From: Fischerella muscicola SAG 1427-1 = PCC 73103
Lineage (GTDB): Bacteria; Cyanobacteriota; Cyanobacteriia; Cyanobacteriales; Nostocaceae
Reading direction: 5' to 3'
DNA length: 64,000 nt
Assembly: GCF_000317245.1 (NCBI RefSeq)
Contig: NZ_AJLJ01000050.1
Span: forward strand, 30,260 to 94,259
Numbering within the stretch: the first letter of the stretch is position 1; every line of letters begins with the position of its first letter. A program made the position numbers and the translations under genes. Under the pieces are notes generated by a model. The model searched no databases and was not told where the DNA came from. It saw only the letters and a list, made by a program, of their open reading frames with translations. Below are positions 24,837 through 33,793 of the stretch, in pieces.

Positions 24837-27772
24837 TCTTCTTGTCCTTGTTGTTGATAGAGACAGTAATATCGTCCTTTCATAGCCATGAGTTCAGCAT
24901 GGGTTCCTTGTTCAGCGATCGCACCCCGATCCATGATGATGATGACATCGGCATTTTTGACGGTGTTGAGACGGTGGGTGATGAAGAAGACGGTACGCCC
25001 CTCAAAGACTTCCATCAGGTTGCGACAAACTTGTTGTTCTGATTGGTAATCTAAGGCGCTGGTGGCTTCATCTAAAATCAGCAGTCGCGGATTTTGCAAA
25101 ACTGTACGGGCGATCGCGATTCTTTGCCGTTGTCCACCGGAAAGTGCAGAACCCCGTTCCCCCACAATCGTGTTGTAGCCGTTGGGTAGTGCCATGATGA
25201 AATCATGAGCGGCAGCAGCTTTGGCAGCAGCAATAATTTCTTCGGTAGTTGCTTCTGGGCGAATTAGGGCAATATTATCTTGAATCGTCCCTTCAAACAA
25301 TAGGGTATCCTGTAATACCATCCCAATTTGACGGCGTAGGGAATTTAATTCTACTTTTCTAATGTCATAACCATCTATCTGGATTTGCCCTGTTAAAGGT
25401 TCGTAGAGTCTAGGTAATAATTTTGTCATTGTACTTTTGCCGGAACCACTTTGTCCAACAATGCCGACAAAAGTACCAGGGGCAATATCAAGATTGATAT
25501 TGAGCAGTTGCAAGGCATTATCAGGATTGAAACCAAAGGAAACGCCTGTGTATTTGACTGCGCCTTCAATTTCTGGTAGTTGGATATTTTGGCGATCGCT
25601 TGGCAATACTTCTGGGGGAGTGTCTAAGACATCACCTAGACGTTCAATAGACAAGGCCACTTCTTGAAAGTTTTGTGAAAGTTGAATCAGACGTAACAGA
25701 GGACTGGTAACATAACCAGCAATGATGCGAAAGGCGATTAATTGACCAAGGGTGAGTTGATTAGAAATAACTAAATGAGCGCCTGCCCACAACAACACAA
25801 AACTAGAGAATTGATTTAAAAATCCACTGATGGAGTTGGCGGTGCTGGAAGTCTGTACATTTTTGAATCCAGCGCTGATGTAGCGGGTATAGCGATCGCG
25901 CCATTGCCAACGAGATTTTAATTCTATATTCTGAGCTTTGACTGTTTGAATGCCGGTGAGTACCTCAACTAAATAAGATTGAGTATCAGCATAACGTTCG
26001 GCTTTTTTCCTTAATTGTCGCTGCACAATGGGAACCACAAAAGTTGTGAGCAAGGCAAACAATGGAACACAAGCCAAAGCAACCAGTGTCAGCACCCAAC
26101 TATAAAACAGCATGACAGCGATGTAAATTACAGAAAACACCGCATCTAGCACTACAGTTAATGCTGTTCCTGTCAAGAAAGAACGAATATTCTCTAATTC
26201 ATTAATTCGTCCTGCCAATTCTCCGACGCGGCGACGCTCAAAGTAACTCAAGGGTAATCGCAACAGATGTTCAATGACTTCTGAACCCAGGCGGATATCA
26301 ATCCGGTTGGTAGTGTCGGCAAACAGATAGGTACGCAGACTCGTTAAGATTGCCTCAAATACTGCGATTACCAGCAAGAAAATCCCCAAAATATCGAGAG
26401 TATCGAGGCTTTTTTGCATCAATACATTATCAATGATGATTTGGGTAATGATTGGGTTGGCTAAACCAAATACTTGCACAAAAAACGAAGCAACTAGAAC
26501 CTCAATCAATACCAAGCGATATTTGTAGATATGAGGCAAAAACCAACGCAGACTAAATTTTTCTGGACGTTCTTCTTCTGGTTGTTCGATCACCAAAACT
26601 TGTCCTGATTGCCCCCAAATGTCACCAAATTCGGTGATCGAATAATGAGAAATGCCTTTTTCTGGAGCAGCTACAACAATTTCATGTTCTGTGATTTTGT
26701 ACAGTAAGGCCAAGTTTTCTTGCCAGTAAATTACTGCTGGCGCACTCAAACGGTTGATGACGTTAACAGGGACTTTGACTAACTGGGCCTGCAAACCCAT
26801 CATTTCGACAACAGCCCCTGCTACTTGCAGTGAAATCTGCTTATGAGATTTGAGTTGATTTGTTAAGACTTTGCGAATTAAGTCACGGCGAAAAGAACCC
26901 CCTAAGATGCGATGTAACATTTGGAAACATGCCAAGGGAGCATCAACACTGCCTTGTCCTGATACGAATATGGTGTCTGGTGGTGCTATATATTCGACAG
27001 CAGGATTAGGTGGGTATTCTGGAGCAGGGGAGATTGCTAGACTGGAAATATTGTGATTGCGAGATTTCTCTGTATTAGACTTCCAGGGAACACCGATTAA
27101 GCGTATTTCGGTTTCACTGTACCAAATCTTCTGCTGATTGTGGTCTAACTTTAACTTACTACCAATGCTCATGCCATCGAACATTCCAGCGCTGATGAGC
27201 CAAAGGTAGTCATCATTCAATTGCTGCGAATTTAGTTTCCCTGGTGGTGCATTCACCACCGTTGTTTGTTGCCAAACCTGACGTACTAAGTCTTTTAAAT
27301 CAGTAGTTGCATCTGCTTGTCGTTGGAGTTCTAAACTCAGGAGTTCAAACACTTCTATCATCTGAGGACGTGATCGCACTGCTTGTTTAAACTCTGGTTG
27401 TGTAGCCATTAACTCTAGAAATATTGATGCGTCTAGAGTAATTGCTATGACTTCGCTAGAGGCGATCGCTGCTTCGCAACTTACCCCACGTATTAATCCT
27501 AGCCAACCCAGGAACTCTCCTGGCTCTACTACTGTCAAACTAATTTGAGAGTCTGTACGCTGGTCGTAGCCCAATAGCCGCGCTTGTCCTTGATAAATTA
27601 CGATTACTTGCGCTGGCATTCTTTCTTTAACTACCATCCATTGTCCGGTGCGATATTGCAACAATTGGCATTTCGCTGCAATTGTTTCTAAGGTGGCAAG
27701 TGGTAGTTTGGTGAAAGGGGGGGTGTCGGCTAAGAATTTTATGATGTCGGTTTGGGTAATAGCTGGCTTCAT
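24833..27772 (-). CDS. Type I secretion ABC exporter (CNB - C39-like - TMD - NBD)
   Basis: Exporter of 979 residues from ATG 27772, which has AGGAG eight bases upstream; the open frame reaches 27913 but lacks a site there. Order: cyclic-nucleotide-binding-like domain (about 20-150), linker, C39-peptidase-like domain (about 290-430), six membrane helices (about 450-720), ATPase (about 760-979; Walker A GQSGSGKST, signature LSGGQRQR, Walker B LLILDEA, switch His THRL). In the C39 domain the usual DCG with the catalytic Cys reads DAP (GSVDAPLACFQML), so it should bind but not cleave substrates, as in HlyB. The CNB domain suggests gating or oligomerisation control. Neighbours (HlyD-like, parvulin, three exoproteins) support an export role. 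Confidence 0.9.
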   Translation of the reverse strand: MKPAITQTDIIKFLADTPPFTKLPLATLETIAAKCQLLQYRTGQWMVVKERMPAQVIVIYQGQARLLGYDQRTDSQISLTVVEPGEFLGWLGLIRGVSCEAAIASSEVIAITLDASIFLELMATQPEFKQAVRSRPQMIEVFELLSLELQRQADATTDLKDLVRQVWQQTTVVNAPPGKLNSQQLNDDYLWLISAGMFDGMSIGSKLKLDHNQQKIWYSETEIRLIGVPWKSNTEKSRNHNISSLAISPAPEYPPNPAVEYIAPPDTIFVSGQGSVDAPLACFQMLHRILGGSFRRDLIRKVLTNQLKSHKQISLQVAGAVVEMMGLQAQLVKVPVNVINRLSAPAVIYWQENLALLYKITEHEIVVAAPEKGISHYSITEFGDIWGQSGQVLVIEQPEEERPEKFSLRWFLPHIYKYRLVLIEVLVASFFVQVFGLANPIITQIIIDNVLMQKSLDTLDILGIFLLVIAVFEAILTSLRTYLFADTTNRIDIRLGSEVIEHLLRLPLSYFERRRVGELAGRINELENIRSFLTGTALTVVLDAVFSVIYIAVMLFYSWVLTLVALACVPLFALLTTFVVPIVQRQLRKKAERYADTQSYLVEVLTGIQTVKAQNIELKSRWQWRDRYTRYISAGFKNVQTSSTANSISGFLNQFSSFVLLWAGAHLVISNQLTLGQLIAFRIIAGYVTSPLLRLIQLSQNFQEVALSIERLGDVLDTPPEVLPSDRQNIQLPEIEGAVKYTGVSFGFNPDNALQLLNINLDIAPGTFVGIVGQSGSGKSTMTKLLPRLYEPLTGQIQIDGYDIRKVELNSLRRQIGMVLQDTLLFEGTIQDNIALIRPEATTEEIIAAAKAAAAHDFIMALPNGYNTIVGERGSALSGGQRQRIAIARTVLQNPRLLILDEATSALDYQSEQQVCRNLMEVFEGRTVFFITHRLNTVKNADVIIIMDRGAIAEQGTHAELMAMKGRYYCLYQQQGQEE

Positions 27773-27959
27773 CTGAATTTCTCCTAGAAACTCCCACAAA
27801 ACCTTGTGGCTTATCCACCAACTTTTAGAGGTCGGTGGGGTTGAGGGAGAAAAAGTGTATTTTTTCTTGTCTCCTTTGTTCACAACCTCACTTACTGTCC
27901 CAAATTTCCACAAAGTCGGCTATCTGGGTTGCCCTAAAAACTGAGATAGTTTCAGTAGT

Positions 27960-28712
27960 TTACGCTGCCGCAGCGTCCACATGATGGTTGGAGGATTGTA
28001 GGCGCGTTTGCACTTGTTTTTGTATCCAGTTTTCAAAGAGTTCATCCAATAACTGCTGCTGCATAGCATCATCTAATTGTGCAGGCAGTAATTTTTCTAG
28101 GCGAATGATTACAAACCACTCGGCTATGGCCCGTGGTTTCCAAAGTTGACCAGGTTTACTCACAGATAAGATTTGTTGAATGACTGGGTGGGGTTGAGAC
28201 AACGGAACTGGCCCTAAAATCCCTGCTGTTTGTGCTTCTGGACCTTGAGAATATTTCTCGGCGGCGCTAGCAAAAGGTTGTTCTCCTTCATGAATCCGAA
28301 AATACAATTCTTGGGCTAGTCCTTCGTCTTGGGTACGAATTAGAGAATATACGACTTGATCTAAATTTCCCTTGCGTTGCATAAAGTAAGACTCTAATTT
28401 ATTGCCCCACATTGCAAGCTGAAATTTTTTGATCAACACCGGGCGAATAGCCAATTCTTGCATTGCTGCTTCTGTTAGCTGGTGCTTTTGCAACCATGCT
28501 TGTTTTACCTCTGGTGAGGTGAGTTGGTAACGCTGGTAAAAGCCGTTAATTGCTGCTTGTTTCTCTAAATCTGTGCAACTGAAACAAGCGATCGCCTCAT
28601 CTATAACTTTGGCGCGTAATACCTGCGGCAACAATTGATAACGATGTAGCAAAGACATTAACTGATCTGCCTGAAGTACTTCGTTACCCACTTGCAAGGT
28701 TTGTATCGTCAT
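27960..28712 (-). CDS. Parvulin-type peptidyl-prolyl isomerase (SurA/PpiC-like)
   Basis: 250 residues. An N-terminal helical SurA-like part (about 10-125) precedes a parvulin domain (about 130-230) with LAQELYFRIHEGEQPFA, AAEKYSQGPEAQTAGILGPV and IAEWFVIIRLEKLLPAQLDD. No clear signal peptide, so it probably acts in the cytoplasm on exporter substrates. It is the first gene of the minus-strand set, 187 bp upstream of the ABC exporter start. Parvulins beside CNB-ABC exporters and HlyD proteins are a recurring cyanobacterial arrangement as I recall it. Confidence 0.82.
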   Translation of the reverse strand: MTIQTLQVGNEVLQADQLMSLLHRYQLLPQVLRAKVIDEAIACFSCTDLEKQAAINGFYQRYQLTSPEVKQAWLQKHQLTEAAMQELAIRPVLIKKFQLAMWGNKLESYFMQRKGNLDQVVYSLIRTQDEGLAQELYFRIHEGEQPFASAAEKYSQGPEAQTAGILGPVPLSQPHPVIQQILSVSKPGQLWKPRAIAEWFVIIRLEKLLPAQLDDAMQQQLLDELFENWIQKQVQTRLQSSNHHVDAAAA

Positions 28713-29163
28713 AATTTCTAGGTTGCGCGATCGGTTTTCTAATGTTTGACAATCTATATGAACATCTCACTGAGGTGAGAGGACACAAAAGTCAATCTAC
28801 AAATAGATAGACCCTGTCTCTCATTGGATATACATCAGGTTTTAAGTTGCATCAGGAATTTTTTTTATAAGACTTTGTCAATTTTTTATCTACACTATCG
28901 CTCAACTTTACCAAAACATTACATCATATACTGTTTTGCGATTTTTTTGACAAAGACTTATGAAATTTTTTACAGTAAAAACTTTCTCAAAAAATTTTTT
29001 TGGGTCAACAAAAATACTAGATCAGGTCATTTGAGTTGCACAAATTAACGAATACATCAAAAGTAAAATTTAGCAATTTACTAAAAATGGCTAAATTTTG
29101 TCAAATTTAAATATACAAAAGTATATTAAAAATACTTGTATAAAGTTTATTTTTAGTACCTTA

Positions 29164-29183
29164 TGACAGTTGTTCAACTGTCA
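29164..29183. promoter_or_regulatory. Perfect 9-bp palindrome, operator-like
   Basis: TGACAGTTG (29164-29172), TT, CAACTGTCA (29175-29183). It is perfectly symmetric, the right size for a dimeric regulator, and lies in the divergent region. The regulator is unknown. Confidence 0.4.
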
Positions 29184-29198
29184 CAACAAAAGCGTGAA

Positions 29199-29217
29199 AA
29201 AAGCTACTGTAGCTTTT
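29199..29217. promoter_or_regulatory. Second perfect palindrome (terminator or operator)
   Basis: AAAAGCTAC (29199-29207), T, GTAGCTTTT (29209-29217). It lies 15 bases after the first palindrome. A one-base centre makes an RNA hairpin poor, so protein binding seems more likely. Confidence 0.35.
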
Positions 29218-29510
29218 ATTCTGAATGAGTGTGAATGAGTGAACGATTTCGTAGTCACCGCTTTTTGTCGTAGTCGCAACAATACTGGTGAGTTCAACTA
29301 TCCTGCACGAAAACTGATTTTAGGCGTATATATCTTTTCTGGTTCAAGAATTGCTTCAAAAATTGCATTAGTCACTTGTTCTAAATACACGTGCGTAAAT
29401 ACAAATGACTAATCAAAAAACAGATGGATTACTAGCTTCTGCGTACTGAAGTCAACAGTAATTGCAAGTTATTCTCATTCCCAATCTGTTGATATTTTTC
29501 CCGTAGCTGA

Positions 29511-29750
29511 CCCAGGAAATCTACCATTTGGCGTTAATTAGGCGTGAATTAAAGGACTATCATGGCGAATACTCAAGGCACAAACCTAAATGGGGTTTAT
29601 GACTGGTCTAGTCAATCACCATTTTTGGATGACTTCAAGACGGCTAGTGACTTGATACCTCAAAATTTCAAAACTGGGGAAAAGCCGCAAGGAATTCAAC
29701 TGAATCTAGATGACAATGGCTGGGTCAAATCCATACCCAACTCAGGAGTA
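29511..29750 (+). repeat. Duplicated 5' segment, copy 1 (leader plus first about 60 codons)
   Basis: From the CCAGGAAATCTACCATTTGG leader through the codons for NLDDNGWVKS this copy matches 31652-31880 closely, including untranslated bases. Duplication of leader and N-terminal module together indicates a segmental copy rather than protein-level convergence. Confidence 0.75.
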
Positions 29751-31490
29751 AGTGCTTGGCAGGATCAAGGCTTAGGCACGAAAGATAACTGGTTAGATGC
29801 TAGTCAAGGAAACAACCAATTTTCTCAGACAGAAGATAAACAATTCCTAAGCAACAATAGCAATCAAACGCTCAGTGGTGACAATCAAGACGCTCTAACT
29901 GGAATCAAAGACAACGGTATCAAGGAATTCAGCAATTCTGCTGATCAATCCTTAATACAGCCTAGTTTTGATACTCAATCCGAAACTACAACTTCAGATG
30001 TTCTAGGCACGAGTATTGACTTTAGCAAACCTACCCAAGAACCAGCTGTTCTGGCAGCGAGTAAAGACTCAGGTCAATCCAATAGCTCCGGGAATGTCTA
30101 CTACGTTGCACCCGATGGCAGTGATGATAATCCAGGCACAATTGATCAACCCTGGAAAACTGTGAACCGTGCGGTGAATGAAAGTTCTCCTGTCAAAGGA
30201 GGTGACACCATCCTGGTTCAACCCGGAACCTACACAGAACTCATCACCCTTGGTAAATCTGGTGATAGTCAGTTAGGTGACATCACCCTCAAAGCGAATG
30301 GTGATGTTACTCTGCGTGACCCCGACCCCAATAATGGCTTTTTCCGCGAAGGAGTGATTCAGTCAGCAGGCAAAGGTAACTGGGTAATTGATGGCTTCCG
30401 AATTGAGAACACATCCTGGGCAGGAATTTCTTTACGTGATGCCTACAACATGACCGTGCAAAACAACCACACCTACGAAACTGGTGCCTCCGGTATCATC
30501 GTCATGCCTGATACTTACTACAGTGGTGGAGAAGGCGAGGTAACTAGTAAAAATATCAAGGTACTCAACAACACTGTTGAACGAGCTAGCTGGATTTGGA
30601 AGGGTAACGCTTCTAAAGAAGGCAATATAAACGATGGTTTCGACCTCACAACAGGAACACAGGAATCACTGAGTATCTGGGGCGTTGATGGTTTCGAGGT
30701 GGCTAATAACACTGTTAAAGAAGGCAACCGTGAAGGTATTGATGTCAAAACTGGTTCCCGCAATGGTTCTGTCCACCACAATACTGTTACTAATCAAGCC
30801 TTAGTTAGCGGTACACCCGATGGTTACAGTGGTGGCCCTGGCCTCTATATTGAGGGCAACCGTGCTGATATGTTCAACATTGATGTTTACAACAACGTTG
30901 TTGCCAATAACACTGCTGGTGGACTTGTGATTACAGATGAAGTTCCCAGTCAAGGAGATGTATCTGGTATCCGTGTCTACAACAACATTGTTTATGGCAA
31001 TGGTAAAGACGGGGTAAATAGTGGTCAAGGAATTGGTGTCAGCAGTAATGTTAGTGATGTTCAAATTGTCAACAATACGGTTAATGGCAATGTTCAAGGT
31101 CTCTTGATAGACGGCTCTGATAACTATGGCGGTTATCGACCTCGTGACATTCTAGTTCGCAACAATATCTTCGCTGATAGTAGTTTTCGTAATGGATTCA
31201 TTGAAGATATTGATAATGTGACTTTAGACAATAACTTATTCACGAATAAGTTTGCAAAAATCTATGAAACTGGCAATGGAGTGAATAACTTGAAAGCTGA
31301 GAATAACACTCAGGCTGAGTCGATTGGATTTGCTGATTTAAATGGCAAGGATTTTAAACTCACATCAGATTCGCCAGCAATTGATACTGGTTCCGCAGAA
31401 ATTGGTGATTACGCAAAGCTGGATTACGACGGTAAACAACGTGGTCAAGGTAAAGGTCCTGATATAGGTGCTTACGAGTTCCAGTCTTAG
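29562..31490 (+). CDS. Leaderless exoprotein with right-handed parallel beta-helix
   Basis: 642 residues, no signal peptide. Residues 1-60 are the shared module (GTNLNGVYDWSSQSPFLDDF, GIQLNLDDNGWVKS). A Ser/Asn/Gln-rich linker spans about 60-175. A DUF1565-like opening YYVAPDGSDDNPGTIDQPWK (about 183-202) begins a beta-helix with many NNT/NNI-V turn repeats, ending GPDIGAYEF. Such helices bind or cleave acidic polysaccharides; I see no catalytic set I can name. It lies in the exoprotein group divergent from the type I secretion genes and is likely exported by them, though it lacks the C-terminal target module found in the next two proteins. Strand-asymmetric, neighbour-like codon use; intact. 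Confidence 0.8.
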   Translation: MANTQGTNLNGVYDWSSQSPFLDDFKTASDLIPQNFKTGEKPQGIQLNLDDNGWVKSIPNSGVSAWQDQGLGTKDNWLDASQGNNQFSQTEDKQFLSNNSNQTLSGDNQDALTGIKDNGIKEFSNSADQSLIQPSFDTQSETTTSDVLGTSIDFSKPTQEPAVLAASKDSGQSNSSGNVYYVAPDGSDDNPGTIDQPWKTVNRAVNESSPVKGGDTILVQPGTYTELITLGKSGDSQLGDITLKANGDVTLRDPDPNNGFFREGVIQSAGKGNWVIDGFRIENTSWAGISLRDAYNMTVQNNHTYETGASGIIVMPDTYYSGGEGEVTSKNIKVLNNTVERASWIWKGNASKEGNINDGFDLTTGTQESLSIWGVDGFEVANNTVKEGNREGIDVKTGSRNGSVHHNTVTNQALVSGTPDGYSGGPGLYIEGNRADMFNIDVYNNVVANNTAGGLVITDEVPSQGDVSGIRVYNNIVYGNGKDGVNSGQGIGVSSNVSDVQIVNNTVNGNVQGLLIDGSDNYGGYRPRDILVRNNIFADSSFRNGFIEDIDNVTLDNNLFTNKFAKIYETGNGVNNLKAENNTQAESIGFADLNGKDFKLTSDSPAIDTGSAEIGDYAKLDYDGKQRGQGKGPDIGAYEFQS

Positions 31491-31651
31491 TTAATGACAC
31501 GTTCACTAAACTAAAACCTTTACGCTTGGCTGGGTGTAGAAGTGTAAGGGAAAAAACTAAGCTAATCTGCTGTATAAGTGAGGTTTTGGTGGTAGGCTTC
31601 TCTCCTCACCTTCACACCCCTATACCCCTCAACCTAATCTACACCTATCTT

Positions 31652-31880
31652 CCAGGGAATCTACCATTTGGAGTTCATTAAAGGATAGTCATGGCGAATA
31701 ATCTAGGCACTAATCTAAGTGGAGTTTCTTACTGGTCTAGCCAATTACCATTCTTGGATCACTTCAAAACGTCTAGTAACTGGATGCCTCAAAAGTTTAA
31801 AACTGGGGAAAAGCCAGAAGGAATTCAACTGAATCTAGATGAAAATGGCTGGGTAAAATCTTTACCGAAATCAGGAGAGA
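31652..31880 (+). repeat. Duplicated 5' segment, copy 2
   Basis: CCAGGGAATCTACCATTTGG and the following leader, ATG context and first about 60 codons match 29511-29750. Similarity ends where the two proteins diverge (linker in one, glycosidase-like domain in the other). This copy lacks an 11-base stretch of copy 1's leader. Confidence 0.75.
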
Positions 31881-33679
31881 GTAATTATGATAGCGTTCAA
31901 ACTCTCGTCAATCTTATCTCCCCTACACCGGGAGTCAAAGAAAACTACCCTAGTGGAAAATATGTTGTTTTGTACGACGGCGAAGGCAAGCTAGAGTATG
32001 GGGCAGATGCCAAGCTAGATACAGCTGCTTCTAAGCCTGGTCGTGATGTTATTGATGTCACACCTTCTAGTAAAGGTATGTCTATATGGCTTACCGAAAC
32101 AGATCCTAAAGGTACAGGAAACTATCTTCGCAACATTAGTCTTGTACCGGAAGCCGAGGAAAAAAACTACAAGACTCAGGTATTTAATCCTACCTTTGTC
32201 AATAAAACTGACAATTTTTCTACCCTCCGATTTATGGATTGGATGGGTACTAACAACTCTCAACAGAGTGATTGGAAAAATCGACCGACAGTTGATAGTT
32301 CTAATTACATTTACCCTAATAAGGGTGTGCCTGTAGAAGTGATGGTTGATTTGGCTAATCGAACCGGGGCTAATCCTTGGTTCAATATGCCTCACCAAGC
32401 ATCGGATGAGTACATTGCCAATTTTGCCAAAGTTGTCAAAGAAAAGCTTAACCCCAACCTGAAGGCTTATGTAGAATATTCCAACGAAGTGTGGAATGGG
32501 GTTTTTGGTCAACATCAATGGGCGCAAGACCAAGGACAAAAGCTCGGTGGTGACTGGACAGACTGGTTCAGTCGCCGTACAGAACAGATGGGTGATATCT
32601 GGGATAAAGCTTTTGGCCAAGATAGCAATCGAGTAGTCACAGTACTCGGCGCTCAGAATGGTAACTTACAGTTGACTGATCAACTGATGCAGAAGGTGAA
32701 GGCATATGATCCAAATTCTACAGTTGATGCGATCGCTATCGCTCCTTACTTGGGGATATTTGTGACTCCTGATAAACAAGGTTGGACAACCACAGAAGCA
32801 GAAGTAGAAAGCTGGACAAAAGAATCAGATGGAGGTTTGAACAAAGTCTTTGACTACTTGAACAACACAGAACTACCTAAACAACTAGACAACATCAGCA
32901 AACAGTCAGAACAGGCTCAGAAATATGGTCTTGATTTAGTTGGTTATGAAGGTGGACAACATCTTACAGGTCTTAACGGTTCAGAAAATAATGATGCTAT
33001 CACGGACTTATTCATCAAGGCTAACCGTGATCCACGCATGGGTCAGTTATATAAAGAATATCTTCAAGGTTGGGATCAGCGGACTAACGGTAGTGAATTG
33101 GCGATTTACAACGACATCACTACACCCACTAAATGGGGTGCTTGGGGTGCTTTAGAACACGTCAATCAATCTACTTCTCCGAAATGGGAGGTGGAACAAG
33201 ACTTTATTAAGAGTAAAGCAGAAGTCAAAGGATATAGGCACGATCGCCTTGATAATGGTGATGGTATCGATATCCTGCTTGGTAATACAGATAATGAACC
33301 GTTGGGAGGAAAAGTTAACAATTCTCTCAATGGCAACGATAGCGACGATCAAATCACAGCGAGTTCAGGAGAAGATCAATTAACTGGTAGTGCTGGACGC
33401 GATCGCTTTGTCTATGAGAATCTGCAAAATCAAGGGAATAGCATCACCGATTTTGACAGTAATCAAGATGTGATTGATCTGCGTCAAATCATGTCTGATT
33501 CAGCTTACACAAGCCCAAATCAATTCTCTGACTACCTGGAATTAAAACAAGTTGGTGCTGATACAGCCGTTCGGCTAGACATGGATGGAAGTCAACAATC
33601 CGGCGGTTTCGATAATTTCATCATGTTGTCAAACGTTGATGCATCAAGTTTAAAACCCAGTAACTTTGTTCTTAGTTAG
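31691..33679 (+). CDS. Glycosidase-like exoprotein with C-terminal type I secretion module
   Basis: 662 residues, no signal peptide. The shared N-terminal module (GTNLSGVSYWSSQLPFLDHF) continues into a family I recall from cyanobacteria and marine bacteria: KYVVLYDGEGKLEYG, GRDVIDVTPS, LRFMDWMGTNNS. A TIM-barrel-like part follows with NMPHQASDEYI and YVEYSNEVWNG. Glu266 (Asn-Glu pair as in clan GH-A acid/base) and Glu420 (GYEGGQH) are candidate catalytic residues; no substrate is known. The C-terminus has degenerate RTX-like GNDSDDQ/GEDQLTGSAGRDRFVY and a DVIDLRQIM segment ending FVLS, a type I secretion target of the VCA0849 kind. Likely cargo of the adjacent exporter. Confidence 0.8.
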   Translation: MANNLGTNLSGVSYWSSQLPFLDHFKTSSNWMPQKFKTGEKPEGIQLNLDENGWVKSLPKSGESNYDSVQTLVNLISPTPGVKENYPSGKYVVLYDGEGKLEYGADAKLDTAASKPGRDVIDVTPSSKGMSIWLTETDPKGTGNYLRNISLVPEAEEKNYKTQVFNPTFVNKTDNFSTLRFMDWMGTNNSQQSDWKNRPTVDSSNYIYPNKGVPVEVMVDLANRTGANPWFNMPHQASDEYIANFAKVVKEKLNPNLKAYVEYSNEVWNGVFGQHQWAQDQGQKLGGDWTDWFSRRTEQMGDIWDKAFGQDSNRVVTVLGAQNGNLQLTDQLMQKVKAYDPNSTVDAIAIAPYLGIFVTPDKQGWTTTEAEVESWTKESDGGLNKVFDYLNNTELPKQLDNISKQSEQAQKYGLDLVGYEGGQHLTGLNGSENNDAITDLFIKANRDPRMGQLYKEYLQGWDQRTNGSELAIYNDITTPTKWGAWGALEHVNQSTSPKWEVEQDFIKSKAEVKGYRHDRLDNGDGIDILLGNTDNEPLGGKVNNSLNGNDSDDQITASSGEDQLTGSAGRDRFVYENLQNQGNSITDFDSNQDVIDLRQIMSDSAYTSPNQFSDYLELKQVGADTAVRLDMDGSQQSGGFDNFIMLSNVDASSLKPSNFVLS

Positions 33680-33685
33680 TAGTTC

Positions 33686-33721
33686 GTAGAGGCGCACAGC
33701 TAGCTAGCTGTGCGCCTCTAC
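33686..33721. terminator. 36-bp perfect palindrome after the glycosidase-like gene
   Basis: GTAGAGGCGCACAGCTAG (33686-33703) is followed directly by its exact complement (33704-33721), six bases after the stop codon. It should form a very stable RNA stem; no U-tract follows. Could be a terminator or a dispersed palindromic repeat. Confidence 0.6.
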
Positions 33722-33793
33722 ATTGATTGTTGGTTGCTGGCTTAACAAGTAAAAAAGATTTTTTATTTTGAAAACAGTGAGGACAGTAATAAA

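Larger units (their letters stand above)
28713..29561. other. Divergent control region between type I secretion genes and exoproteins
   Basis: 850 bp of AT-rich DNA with no supported gene. A 74-codon TTG-started frame at 28824-29048 is Phe/Tyr/Lys-rich, without a ribosome site, and is rejected. Two perfect palindromes lie at 29164-29217 (separate entries). The last 50 bp are duplicated before the gene at 31691. Confidence 0.5.

Noticed and set aside
28824..29048. 74-codon frame in the divergent control region
   Set aside because: TTG start without ribosome site and Phe/Tyr/Lys-biased composition expected from AT-rich noncoding DNA.
32015..32620. 201-codon frame antisense to the glycosidase-like gene
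   Set aside because: The plus strand encodes an intact family protein here; the antisense product has no recognisable features.
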